Source: UBA4722 sp044221135 (GTDB taxonomy: Bacteria; Pseudomonadota; Gammaproteobacteria; DSM-16500). Taken from it: 62,454 nt of DNA. The notes beneath the pieces were generated by a model, which saw nothing but the letters and a program-made list of their open reading frames with translations, ran no database searches and was not told the DNA's origin. Shown here piece by piece: positions 1 to 8,520 of this stretch. The translations under genes and the position numbers were made by a program. Where the stretch lies: assembly GCA_044221135.1 (NCBI GenBank), contig JBGAPT010000009.1:1-62454 (forward strand). The letters run 5' to 3'. Within the stretch, counting starts at the first letter, position 1, and each line of letters begins with the position of its first letter.

Positions 1-2
1 CT

Positions 3-296
3 TTTCTTGCTTACCAAGGTATTCATTTGCCATTGCAATATTGGCGTTCTACTTCGCATTTTGAAGTGGATTTCATTATTGGAAATAGACTTGCCATTGA
101 AGTGAAAGCAACTCATCTTATAAAAGATAAACATCTTAGAGGCTTAAAAGCGCTTAAAGAAGAAGGATTAATTAAAACTTACGGTGTCATTAGTTTAGAT
201 TCACATGAGCGACTCACGGATGATGGAATAGTCATTTGGCCCTGGAAGCAGTTTCTTAAAAAATTATGGGCAGGAGAGATTATAAAAAATGTATAA
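3..296 (+). CDS. C-terminal part of a DUF4143-type ATPase (partial, cut by window edge)
   Basis: The frame is open from the first bases of the window, so only the C-terminal part is visible (about 97 residues). It carries the acidic-hydrophobic pattern FEVDFII...LAIEVKA, which is the restriction-endonuclease-like fold found at the end of AAA_14/DUF4143 ATPases. The same pattern (EIDYLI...IPIEVKAG) ends the complete family member at 15429-16802. The role of these ATPases is poorly known. A TTG at 27 could be taken as a start but is internal to the domain. The assignment is by motif only. Confidence 0.7.
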   Translation, partial: FLAYQGIHLPLQYWRSTSHFEVDFIIGNRLAIEVKATHLIKDKHLRGLKALKEEGLIKTYGVISLDSHERLTDDGIVIWPWKQFLKKLWAGEIIKNV

Positions 297-405
297 AGTA
301 AATGTCGTGAGCATCACTCAGCTCGCTTGCATTCCTTAATCGTTTGACTTAGCCTCTTCTTATGGCTATTGTTTAAATTTAGGAGATATTGAACAGGGAG
401 AGTTT

Positions 406-1188
406 ATGAAGTTCATTCATTTTATCATTATAGTACTTACAATACTGTTTCCCTGCCTCTCTTTTGCAGATAAAACGCTTAATATTCCCATTATTCTTTA
501 TCATAATCTGAATCCCACGGTTCCAGGTAGCATGACTATCACACCGCAAAAATTTGAAGCAAATTTAAGGCTCTTGAAAAACAATGGATTTACATTTATT
601 CCGTTAAAAGAAGCTGTAGAATATTTACAAGGTAAGCGCGCTACACTTCCTCCTAATCCCGTTGTTCTCACTGCTGATGATGGCTGGGAATCTGTTTATA
701 CCTATATGTATCCCATTATAAAAAAATTAGAGATACCGGTTACTTTATTTATTTATCCTGGCAGTATTTCAAGTAAAAATTACTTGTCATGGGACCAACT
801 AAAAGAATTAAAAAATACAGGACTTTTCGATATACAAGGACATACTTATTCGCATCCGAACTTTAAAGTGACAAAAAAGAGACTTTCACCCGCTGCTTAT
901 CAACGATTTGTACAAAGAGAATTATCTATTTCCAAAAGGATATTAGAAGATAAAATGGGCACCAAAGTGACTTTATTAGCATGGCCTTTTGGAATTTATA
1001 ATGCATACTTGGAAAATGAAGCGGAAAAAGCAGGCTATGTCATGGCATTTACTATTGGTTATCATACCGCTAATCGAAATTTTAAAACGATGGAGCAACC
1101 CCGCTTTATGATTGTTGACACGTTAGCAAACCAAACTTTTAAAATTATTCTGAGCAGTGCGACTTCAAAATTAAAGAATCGCGCGTAA
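406..1188 (+). CDS. Exported polysaccharide deacetylase (NodB domain)
   Basis: A 260-residue protein with an N-terminal signal peptide (hydrophobic stretch about residues 4-20, then SFA-D). It shows the NodB metal-site motifs: TADDGW near residues 89-94, in place of the common TFDDG, and HTYSHP near 146-151, whose two histidines are the usual zinc ligands. Family members remove N- or O-acetyl groups from cell-envelope or extracellular polysaccharide, here probably in the periplasm. The start is supported by a GGGAG ribosome site just upstream. The gene stands alone, with no partner genes that would name the polysaccharide. Confidence 0.85.
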   Translation: MKFIHFIIIVLTILFPCLSFADKTLNIPIILYHNLNPTVPGSMTITPQKFEANLRLLKNNGFTFIPLKEAVEYLQGKRATLPPNPVVLTADDGWESVYTYMYPIIKKLEIPVTLFIYPGSISSKNYLSWDQLKELKNTGLFDIQGHTYSHPNFKVTKKRLSPAAYQRFVQRELSISKRILEDKMGTKVTLLAWPFGIYNAYLENEAEKAGYVMAFTIGYHTANRNFKTMEQPRFMIVDTLANQTFKIILSSATSKLKNRA

Positions 1189-1556
1189 TCATGCTGCTTA
1201 TTAGCACCAGTTTTGAGAAAACTTTTTTGGGCTACAATTTGTCCAATACGATTAAACTAGACTCACTCAACGAAAAAATTGTGAGATTTTGCCTACGAGC
1301 AACTAAAGATATTAGCTGAAAAATATGAGTTTTGATTCTTTTAAAATTGTTTCGAATAACCTTATCTTATTGATTATTTAACTTTATTATCTCATATCTC
1401 ATCATTATCACGTGCTTTATTTTCAATAATCTCTCCAGAGCCCTATATAGTTATTTAATAAATATTTATAGTAACAGCTCGGTAAAGTAAGAAGGAGAAA
1501 TGTTAGATCTTTCTAATGGCGCATTGTTATAGATAAATAAAAAAGAGGACATCACT
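1189..1556. other. Intergenic stretch, no gene seen
   Basis: About 370 bases of AT-rich DNA between two plus-strand genes. I see no frame of convincing length and no strong hairpin. The last part, with TATA-like tracts near 1445-1475, probably holds the promoter of the next small gene. Confidence 0.4.
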
Positions 1557-1757
1557 ATGCAAAATCCAAATCGATATCATGGAGTCATTAAATATCAAGA
1601 AAATATTATTTACGAATTTCATACGGATGATACTTCATATGCTATTGCAAAGTTGGCACGCTTAATAGCAGAAATATATCCACATTCAAGAGGTGAATTA
1701 ATTGATTCATCGACAGGGAAGAATGTATATCGATCTTGCCAAACCGCGGTGTGCTAG
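1557..1757 (+). CDS. Small protein of unknown function (66 aa)
   Basis: A short frame with a good ribosome site (AGAGGAC) 8-9 bases before the ATG. The product is soluble, has no signal peptide or membrane segment, and has mixed alpha/beta composition with a Cys-x(5)-Cys ending. I do not recognise the family. Its clean ribosome site and isolation between non-coding stretches argue that it is real, but coding status is not proven. Confidence 0.5.
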   Translation: MQNPNRYHGVIKYQENIIYEFHTDDTSYAIAKLARLIAEIYPHSRGELIDSSTGKNVYRSCQTAVC

Positions 1758-1875
1758 ATTTCCATATAAATGGATCCCATCTGCCACTTTACACGATGGC
1801 TATTGTTAGGGTGTCATCCTTGACAGCTCCGATTTTCGCGATAGATTTTAAGTAAGCGTTTACGCCCTAAGCAGC

Positions 1876-1992
1876 AAATCTCATTTTTGGCCAATCTCGA
1901 ACGATTATGTTGGAAAAGTTTGCTCACATATTCGTATATGCTCCGCAATTTTTCCAAAATAATCATTCGACCTTGACTCAAAACTGAGATTT
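1876..1992. repeat. Large imperfect palindrome (about 117 bp)
   Basis: The outer arms AAATCTCATTTTTGG (1876-1890) and TCAAAACTGAGATTT (1978-1992) are inverted. Inner arms AACGATTATGTTGGAAAA (1900-1917) and TTTTCCAAAATAATCATTCG (1950-1969) pair in the same register, and the tip is a CATAT/ATATG turn near 1927-1940. It lies between small genes, has no coding frame, and looks like a MITE-like or extragenic palindromic element. Confidence 0.6.
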
Positions 1993-2053
1993 TTTTGAAA
2001 TTCTAGAACCCCGTGAACAGTTACGATTTTAATTCTTATTCAAATTATTGAAA

Positions 2054-2458
2054 CTAAACTTTAAGGTTACTATTAGTAGAATATACTGCATAAATACGTG
2101 CTGCTTGGTCTTTGAATTCTTGGGCTTCCTTTGCTTGCAGTTGTTTTTTATGCCGTCTCAAACAGCAACTGAAAAATAAAAATGCCGTCGCTGTCACGCC
2201 TACCACAGTACCAAAAAGGGACGAATTACTTTCTTGTGCAATGATCTTATGGTGGGTTGCAGACTGATTCGCATAAGTATTATTTTCAAAATTAGTTAAA
2301 TTCAATGGTGGGGTAATGGTGAGATTATCATAATGAGTTGAGTTTATCGTATCAAGAAGCATGGCGGTTGTATTAGTAGTTGGTTTCTTCTTTTTAATTT
2401 GTTTCACTTTTTTAGTGCGATTGCCCAAGGTTTTATTGAGCTGTTTTGGTGTTGTCAT
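2054..2458 (-). CDS. Small single-pass membrane protein rich in N-glycosylation sequons
   Basis: The best start is the ATG at 2458, behind the strong ribosome site GAGGAG, giving 134 residues. The frame stays open further upstream but without a ribosome site. Residues 81-100 form one hydrophobic segment ending in two cysteines and followed by RRHKK, so the tail should stay inside. The 80 residues before it hold nine N-x-S/T sequons (for example NKT, NRT, NTT, NLT, NQS, NSS), and the 34-residue tail holds none. No signal peptide is seen. It resembles the two proteins at 46491-46811 and 46910-47452 in layout, in an N-terminus with two threonines and in its leader. Function is unknown; a host-membrane-directed protein is inference. 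Confidence 0.65.
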   Translation of the reverse strand: MTTPKQLNKTLGNRTKKVKQIKKKKPTTNTTAMLLDTINSTHYDNLTITPPLNLTNFENNTYANQSATHHKIIAQESNSSLFGTVVGVTATAFLFFSCCLRRHKKQLQAKEAQEFKDQAARIYAVYSTNSNLKV

Positions 2459-2627
2459 AAAAACTCCTCTATTTTTAATTTTAGCCATTCTAACCATAAT
2501 TGATTTTATTTGCATCACTATTTTAGCGGATTCTGTCATAAATTTTTGTTAAGGGCATCAAAGCTCTATTAACGGGGCGTTACTGCGCTAATCAAATTTT
2601 GAACAATTTTAGGAGAAAAATAAAGAT

Positions 2628-2694
2628 TGTCATCCTAAACGAAGTGAAGGATCAGTTAAAATTCGCATGATCCTTCACTTCATTCAGGATGACA
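2628..2694. repeat. Extragenic palindrome with GTCATCCT/AGGATGAC ends
   Basis: Arms TGTCATCCTAAACGAAGTGA and TCACTTCATTCAGGATGACA face each other, with GAAGGATCA/TGATCCTTC inside, so the whole stretch can fold into one hairpin. A divergent relative lies at 15243-15327. Its ends resemble dispersed palindromes known from several intracellular proteobacteria. Confidence 0.65.
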
Positions 2695-2777
2695 AGAACG
2701 CCTGCATAACAGCATGATGATTGTACGTTTAGTGGATGGCAAGAAATGGCTGGCCCAAAAGGGTTGTCACTTTTATT

Positions 2778-3026
2778 TCACCGCAATTGGCATTGTGATT
2801 TTGTATTTTCTTCACCTAATAATAACCAGTGCAAGGAAATAGTTAGCAGTTTACAGTAACGTGCTGCATGCGAAGATTTAATAGCTGTTTTTCCTTGTTC
2901 AAAAGCAATATAAGAGAAAGGTAACTGATTTTTTTCACAAAAATCTTTAGCAGATAAATAGCCTGCTTTTTCACGTGCTTGTTTTAAGCGGGCAGCAATT
3001 TCCTGGCGGGCATTGATCGTTGACAT
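2778..3026 (-). CDS. XRE-family helix-turn-helix protein
   Basis: An 82-residue protein that is almost entirely a lambda-repressor-like HTH. ARLKQAREKAGY forms helix 1, AKDFC...PFSYIAFEQGKTAIKS covers the recognition region, and CKLLTISLHWLLLGE closes the fold, as in Cro/C1-type regulators. The ATG at 3026 follows an AAGGATGA ribosome site. It probably binds DNA. No partner toxin, phage gene or metabolic gene adjoins it, so its target is unknown. The divergent region above 3026 is the likely autoregulated promoter. Confidence 0.75.
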   Translation of the reverse strand: MSTINARQEIAARLKQAREKAGYLSAKDFCEKNQLPFSYIAFEQGKTAIKSSHAARYCKLLTISLHWLLLGEENTKSQCQLR

Positions 3027-3306
3027 AGGTCATCCTTTTCAAAAAAATCATTCCATTTTACTAAGCAGCAAGCTCACTGATTGAGTTTATTTGTTTGTAA
3101 TGTGTAATGGGTTTAAGGTGTGTCATTATATACGATCTTTCATCTGTTCACGCTAGATAATTTAAATGAGTCATAACATTTAGCATAAAGCTTACATTTT
3201 ATTAAGCTTATTTCGTAATTCCTATTTTATTCTATAGGTGTAAAGTACATTTAGGCTTTAAAGCCATTATAAATAACAGATAGAAACATACAGAGAGGAT
3301 AAATGC

Positions 3307-3555
3307 ATGACAGCACTAACATACGTAAAAAACCGCATCAAAGTTCTTATCATTTATGGCCGTGACATACTCGATATTATCTCCTTTAAGATCAGGACAA
3401 TTAAAAAAATCCTTTCATGGACAAAAGAAAATCGCTTTGCGCGAGACCGCTTTCTTTATCTAAACCATGGGTTTTTTTTGATAAATTATGAAAAAGCCCT
3501 TGAAACAAAAGCAGCTCGTTTTAGAAAAAAGAAGTCCTTGCGACATTATCTCTGA
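3307..3555 (+). CDS. Small basic protein of unknown function (82 aa)
   Basis: The frame starts at ATG 3307 behind AGAGAGGAT; an overlapping ATG at 3303 runs into an early stop. The product is strongly basic (many Lys and Arg) with amphipathic helices and no clear membrane segment or signal peptide. I do not recognise it. Support is the ribosome site and the lack of any better frame. Confidence 0.45.
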   Translation: MTALTYVKNRIKVLIIYGRDILDIISFKIRTIKKILSWTKENRFARDRFLYLNHGFFLINYEKALETKAARFRKKKSLRHYL

Positions 3556-3824
3556 CCCTTGGCTCTATTCTTTTGCCTAGGCCTGATCTTAAAGGTTCTA
3601 GTTAAAAAATTATTCCGCGATCTATTGCTAATCCTGCCCAAGATAATCCTATACTCTTGCAATCCTGAATAGTTATTTTCTTAGATTAGCGCCGTTACAG
3701 TTGAAATTCGATCTTTTTTGACCGATACTCGGTAAAAGATTAGAGATTTATGCAGGATAATAAATCGGCGATGACAAAATTCTTGGCTCTCGTCTTGCTG
3801 TAATGAAAACTACAAGGATTAAGA

Positions 3825-5618
3825 ATGGATAAAACATATCCAGGAAAAACAATAGAATTACCAGATACACTATGGAAATTCATTTGGCGATATATGAAAG
3901 TGCGTAAAATCTATGTAGCTGGAATGATGATCGTTTCTATTACCTGGTGTGTTGAAATGGCAGTTAACCCGTATCTGTTAAAGAGAATAATTGATACAGC
4001 CATTTTTACAGGAAAAAATACTACATTACTAAGTGCTATTGGACTTTTTTGCGCACTCTATGTTGGTATGACGGCGATAGGAGTGCTCGTCACTAATTTT
4101 TATATGTACCTTAATCTAAAATTATATCCTAAAGTGAGCGCCGACATTATAAAAGATATGCATGAATATTTAATTAATCATTCATACTCTTTCTTCCAAA
4201 ATAATTTTGCAGGTGGCTTGACTAAGAAAATATTTGATATGGCTTTAAATTTTGAGCAACTCATAAAAATTCCTAATGAACAATTTTTTACAGGTTTCTT
4301 GCGCCTGCTGGTATCATCAAGTGTTTTATTCTATGTAGTTTATCCAGCATTTTCTATCATTCTTATTGTTTGGTCTATCCTGTTTATTTATATAACCTAC
4401 TGGTTATCCCGAAAAACGCAATACTATTCAGGGCAGTTATCTGAAGCAGGTGTAGGTGTTGGTAGTGTATTATCAGATTCAATTACTAATATTATGAGTG
4501 TTAAACTTTTTTCTGGGATTAGAAATGAATCAAGGAAAATCAATGATAAGCTAAATATTCTGGTGGAAAAAGATCAAAGATTACGGGGTGACACTTTAAA
4601 AATAAATTCATTTCAAGGCATGGCGGTCATTTTTTTAATCGGACTTATGCTTGCAGCACTTATTTATTTTAGAGCCAAAGATAAAGTGAGTATAGGTGAT
4701 TTTGCTCTTGTTATTATGCTTACGACTTCGCTTATTGAAGGTATTTATATGATTGGGAGGCAAATGGTTGATTTCTCCAGAATTGTAGGAATTTGTACGC
4801 AATCACTGAGCATAATAAGAGAACCACATGAAATTATTGATTCTGTGCATGCGCGTGATTTGGTTATTTCAAAAGGACATATTGAATTTAATCAAATTGA
4901 TTTTTCATATAACCGTCGAAAACCGGTTTTTAAAAAATTGGATCTATTCATTGATTCAGGCCAAAAGATTGGATTGGTAGGACATTCAGGTGGTGGAAAA
5001 TCAACGCTAGTGAAAATTCTATTACGTCTTTATGATGTGCAAAAGGGTAACATATTAATTGATGGACAAGATATTACGCAAGTTAAAATTGATTCACTTC
5101 GTAATCAAATTGCAATGATTCCACAAGAACCTGAATTATTTCATAGGACAGTATTAGAGAATATCCGTTTTGCAAAACCTCAGGCTAGTGATGAAGAAGT
5201 TTTTTTAGCGGCTAAAAAAGCCAATTGCCATCAGTTTATTATGGAATTACCGGATGGATATGATTCAATGGTAGGAGAGCGTGGAATTAAACTTTCTGGA
5301 GGCCAACGTCAACGCGTTGCAATAGCAAGAGCCATATTGAAAAATTCTCCTATATTAATTTTGGACGAAGCAACTTCAGCATTAGATAGCTTGACTGAGA
5401 AGTATATTCAAGAAGGTGTTGATGAAGTCATAAAAGGAAAAACTGCAATCGTGATCGCGCACCGTTTATCGACATTAAAAAATATGGACAGAATAGTCGT
5501 TTTTGAAAAAGGTGCTATTATCGAAGATGGGTCTCCCAAGCAACTACTGAATAACCCTGCAGGGAAGTTTGCTATGTTATGGAAAATGCAGTCAGAGGGT
5601 TTTATTAAACTATTGTAA
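3825..5618 (+). CDS. ABC half-transporter with fused membrane and ATPase domains (MsbA/multidrug type)
   Basis: A 597-residue exporter half-molecule. The N-terminal half is a type-I exporter membrane domain with about six hydrophobic segments. The ATPase domain shows Walker A GHSGGGKST (about residues 386-394), the Q-loop, the signature LSGGQRQR (about 490), Walker B ILILDEATSALD, and the switch histidine in IAHRLST. It should act as a homodimer in the inner membrane exporting a lipid, drug or peptide; the sequence does not say which. There is no partner half-transporter or C39 peptidase domain beside it, so a homodimer is more likely than a heterodimer. It is a single-gene unit. Confidence 0.9.
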   Translation: MDKTYPGKTIELPDTLWKFIWRYMKVRKIYVAGMMIVSITWCVEMAVNPYLLKRIIDTAIFTGKNTTLLSAIGLFCALYVGMTAIGVLVTNFYMYLNLKLYPKVSADIIKDMHEYLINHSYSFFQNNFAGGLTKKIFDMALNFEQLIKIPNEQFFTGFLRLLVSSSVLFYVVYPAFSIILIVWSILFIYITYWLSRKTQYYSGQLSEAGVGVGSVLSDSITNIMSVKLFSGIRNESRKINDKLNILVEKDQRLRGDTLKINSFQGMAVIFLIGLMLAALIYFRAKDKVSIGDFALVIMLTTSLIEGIYMIGRQMVDFSRIVGICTQSLSIIREPHEIIDSVHARDLVISKGHIEFNQIDFSYNRRKPVFKKLDLFIDSGQKIGLVGHSGGGKSTLVKILLRLYDVQKGNILIDGQDITQVKIDSLRNQIAMIPQEPELFHRTVLENIRFAKPQASDEEVFLAAKKANCHQFIMELPDGYDSMVGERGIKLSGGQRQRVAIARAILKNSPILILDEATSALDSLTEKYIQEGVDEVIKGKTAIVIAHRLSTLKNMDRIVVFEKGAIIEDGSPKQLLNNPAGKFAMLWKMQSEGFIKLL

Positions 5619-5649
5619 TGGAAATTACGGCTGCTTAAATAATAATTTT

Positions 5650-5871
5650 TCAACTAGGTTTAGTAACAGTTACACAGATCGTATGATGGCCATCGTAACC
5701 AATGACATCGCTAGGTGCGCTAGCAGGGTAATTACCTATAGCAGCATTGAGTTCTTGTACCGCTGTATCCAAATTATAATTATTCTTGCATATTACTATA
5801 CTTTCCGCAAAAACTTGAACGCTTATTAATAGTAATACGAATGTGATACAAAATTTCGTTATTTTTTTCAT
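5650..5871 (-). CDS. Small exported protein (73 aa)
   Basis: The start is the ATG at 5871, placed behind a GAGG ribosome site; a few upstream codons are open but would begin at TTG. The first 23 residues form a classical signal peptide (Lys-rich start, a run of hydrophobic residues, then VFA-ES). The mature part of about 50 residues contains two cysteines that could form one disulfide. No family recognised. It runs convergently with the ABC transporter gene. Confidence 0.65.
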   Translation of the reverse strand: MKKITKFCITFVLLLISVQVFAESIVICKNNYNLDTAVQELNAAIGNYPASAPSDVIGYDGHHTICVTVTKPS

Positions 5872-6041
5872 AAAATACCTCAAAAAATGATGTAAAAACG
5901 GATATGATTTTCTCAGGTTGCGATTATACTTTGTTATTTTAGGATTACCAAATTCAATAATGCCTTTTCAAAAAATAGCTTAAAAATAATCTTATAGCGG
6001 TCTTTGCCTTGTTTAAAAGAAAATCCATGGAATCCCATAAC

Positions 6042-6195
6042 TGTCTTTTTTAGGACATTTATATCAATATAATAAGCTTAATTGTCCTTTTTAGCACACT
6101 TACAAGATATTGCATAAAATAAAGATATCTCCTATAATTGTCTTATATAAGTCACTTAAATGGTGCTATTTAATTTAATTATCTTTTTTAGGACA
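6042..6195. promoter_or_regulatory. Four operator-like sites TGTC-N8-GACA ahead of hipBA
   Basis: Four copies of a short inverted repeat lie before hipB, each with exactly eight bases between half-sites: TGTC/GACA at 6042-6057, TGTC/CACA at 6083-6098, TGTC/GTCA at 6139-6154 and TATC/GACA at 6180-6195. Start-to-start distances are 41, 56 and 41 bases. E. coli HipB binds TATCC-N8-GGATA, so the N8 spacing matches the family. The last site overlaps the ribosome site of hipB, which fits autorepression. Confidence 0.75.
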
Positions 6196-6198
6196 CTT

Positions 6199-6513
6199 AT
6201 GAAAAGAATCTTAACACCTGAAGAACTGGAGCATCTACTTGGAGAAGACATCAAAGCGCTTCGCCTACAAAAAAACATTACAAGAAAAACTTTATGTGAG
6301 CGAGCTGGCGTCAGCGAGAATGCGCTCAGAAATTTAGAAGGCGGGAAAGGAACCATATTAAAAACACTGATTAAAATCCTTAAAGCGCTGAATCGAGAAA
6401 GCTGGTTTGAAAAAATAGCACCCGAAACCTCCATTAATCCTCTGCACTTAACAAAACAAAAAGAACAAAGACAGAGAGCAAGAAGAAAAAAACATGCCGA
6501 AAAAGAAATCTGA
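6199..6513 (+). CDS. hipB: HipB-type antitoxin / repressor
   Basis: The start is the ATG at 6199 behind AGGACACTT; codons upstream of it run through the operator region. The 104-residue protein has an XRE helix-turn-helix over about residues 15-65 (IKALRLQKNITRKTLCERAG, then SENALRNLEGG), followed by a basic tail. HipB proteins bind their own promoter and neutralise HipA. The gene overlaps hipA by 20 bases, so the two are translationally coupled. The four inverted repeats upstream are its likely binding sites. Recognition is by fold and context rather than close identity. Confidence 0.8.
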   Translation: MKRILTPEELEHLLGEDIKALRLQKNITRKTLCERAGVSENALRNLEGGKGTILKTLIKILKALNRESWFEKIAPETSINPLHLTKQKEQRQRARRKKHAEKEI

Positions 6514-7801
6514 TCCGTATAAAAGAGTCGAAAAAATTAATGTTTACCTTTGGGATAAGTTTGTAGGTGCTGTTGCGCTTGATCCTGTACTAGAGTATTA
6601 CGTATTTGCCTATGACAAATCATTTGGAAGAAGTGGAATAGAAGTCGCTCCTCTTCACATGCCTCTTAATGATAATGAAGACGTCTATGTATTTACAGAT
6701 CTTGCTGAAGAAACGTATAAACGCCTCCCTGCGATGTTAGCAGACTCTTTACCGGATGACTTTGGTAATGCACTGATAGATCGTTATATGGCAGATAAAG
6801 GTATAACGCGTAACCAAATCACGCAACTTGATCGATTGGCTTATATGGGGAATCGTGCAATGGGCGCATTAGAATTTAAACCCGCTCACGGACCCAAGAA
6901 AACTAAATCAACGGCTATCGAAATGAATAGCCTGGTAACAGAAGCAAGAAAAGCTATAAAAGGCACGGTGAATGGTAATTACGAAACGAATGCTGCTTTA
7001 AGAAGCATCATAGAAGTGGGAACATCGGCGGGCGGTGCAAGAGCAAAAGCTGTTATTGCCTGGAATCCTAAAACTCAGAAAATAAGATCTGGGCAAGTCG
7101 ATGCAGAGGAAGGATTTGAGCATTGGTTATTAAAATTTGATGGCATGGGAGCAGACAAGGAGCTAGGCATCAGTGAAAATTATGGGCGAATAGAATACGC
7201 ATACTACCTAATGGCTACCCATGCAGGGATAACAATGACTCAATCAAGACTGTTAGAAGAAAATGGCCGCGCTCATTTCATGACAAAACGTTTTGATCGT
7301 GAAGGAAGGAGCACGAAACATCACACCCAAACTTTATGCGCCATGAATCATATCGATTATAAAAAGAAATCCACTAATAGCTACGAGCAATTACTGATGA
7401 CACTCGCTGAGCTCACTCTTCCACATGAAGCTTATATAGAAGTATTTAGGCGTATGATATTTAACATCATGGGTAGAAATTGCGACGATCACAGTAAAAA
7501 TTTTTCTTTTATATTAAAAGAAGGTAGCAACTGGGCGCTTGCTCCTGCCTACGACATCACATTTGCCCATAATCCAAAAGGTGAATGGACAAAACAGCAT
7601 TTAATGTCTGTCAATGGAAAATATAAAAACTTTACTGCTGAAGATATCATTGCGGTGGCCGACAGGTTTGGTGTTGGCGAAGCAAAAGAATTGATTCGTC
7701 AAGTCAGAGATGCCATTCAATCATGGCCTGTTTTTGCGGGAAAAGTGGGACTTGATAAAAAAGAAATAAAACGAATTCAGGATCTGCATATTTTATTTTA
7801 A
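6494..7801 (+). CDS. hipA: HipA-type serine/threonine kinase toxin
   Basis: 435 residues, the usual HipA length. GTSAGGARAK (about 176-185) is the flexible loop that holds the regulatory serine, WLLKFDG follows as the ATP-site strand, and MTKRFDREG is the typical mid-domain motif. The catalytic loop is NCDDHSKNF (about 329-337), and PAYDIT (about 351-356) supplies the metal-binding aspartate. HipA kinases phosphorylate translation components such as glutamyl-tRNA synthetase and cause growth arrest. All key residues are present, so it looks intact. It overlaps the antitoxin gene, forming a complete type II module; the exact target is not known. Confidence 0.88.
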   Translation: MPKKKSDPYKRVEKINVYLWDKFVGAVALDPVLEYYVFAYDKSFGRSGIEVAPLHMPLNDNEDVYVFTDLAEETYKRLPAMLADSLPDDFGNALIDRYMADKGITRNQITQLDRLAYMGNRAMGALEFKPAHGPKKTKSTAIEMNSLVTEARKAIKGTVNGNYETNAALRSIIEVGTSAGGARAKAVIAWNPKTQKIRSGQVDAEEGFEHWLLKFDGMGADKELGISENYGRIEYAYYLMATHAGITMTQSRLLEENGRAHFMTKRFDREGRSTKHHTQTLCAMNHIDYKKKSTNSYEQLLMTLAELTLPHEAYIEVFRRMIFNIMGRNCDDHSKNFSFILKEGSNWALAPAYDITFAHNPKGEWTKQHLMSVNGKYKNFTAEDIIAVADRFGVGEAKELIRQVRDAIQSWPVFAGKVGLDKKEIKRIQDLHILF

Positions 7802-8000
7802 TTATCTCTTATCTTATCACGATATAAAAAGTAAATTTAACTGAATATAAATATTCAATTAAAAAAATTAATTATAAATGTATTTTGTAATAATCACAAG
7901 CTTATCTTGCATGATTCTATTTTTCAGCTATCATGATCATTGAATCAATAAATAAAATATTTTTATTAGCTTAACTATTTTAATTTAAAAGGAGAAGACG

Positions 8001-8465
8001 ATGAATATATACACCTATCTTAAGAAAGATCATGCAAAGGTAGCTCGCTTGTTCAAGAAAATAATTGCTGCTAATTCAAATAAAATCAGGAAACTATTAT
8101 TTTTACAGGTAAAAAAAGAATTAGAATTACATGCTGACCCTGAGCATACTACTTTTTATAAAGCATTGAAAGAAAGTTCCAAAGGTAAAGAAGATGTTTC
8201 TCATGGCGATAAAGAGCATAATGAAATAAAAAAATCGCTACGTAAATTAAGTAAAATATCTTTAAATAACATATCTAAATGGTTAGTTCAGCTGGGAGAA
8301 CTAAAATATATAGTCGAGCATCATGTAGAGGATGAAGAATCCAATATGTTTAATCATGCCAAGAAAGTTATTTCAACGGCTAGATCGAATGAGTTAGCAA
8401 TGGAAATGCAACAGTTAAAAGATAAGATGAAGAAGTTAAAATCTTTCCAGAAAGCATACGGTTAA
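8001..8465 (+). CDS. Hemerythrin-like (HHE) protein
   Basis: A 154-residue, all-helical protein with the spaced histidines and acids of the HHE cation-binding domain: DHAK near residue 10, HADPEHTTFY, HGDKEHNE and VEHHVEDEE. Such proteins bind a di-iron centre and are linked to oxygen or nitric oxide sensing and iron-stress responses. The C-terminal 30 residues are a Lys/Met-rich helix. AAGGAGA precedes the ATG. It opens a same-strand block of stress-type genes reaching 11463. Confidence 0.85.
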   Translation: MNIYTYLKKDHAKVARLFKKIIAANSNKIRKLLFLQVKKELELHADPEHTTFYKALKESSKGKEDVSHGDKEHNEIKKSLRKLSKISLNNISKWLVQLGELKYIVEHHVEDEESNMFNHAKKVISTARSNELAMEMQQLKDKMKKLKSFQKAYG

Positions 8466-8520
8466 TATAATAATATAACGTGCTTAATAATTTAGGCATT
8501 TTACGTAGGAAAATAGGGAT

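Noticed and set aside
2361..2552. Hydrophobic plus-strand frame of 63 codons
   Set aside because: Antisense to the sequon-rich protein, which has a strong ribosome site and family resemblance; no ribosome site on the plus strand.
5569..5829. Plus-strand frame over the small exported protein at 5650-5871
   Set aside because: It begins inside the ABC transporter gene in another frame and lacks a ribosome site; the minus-strand frame has a classical signal peptide.
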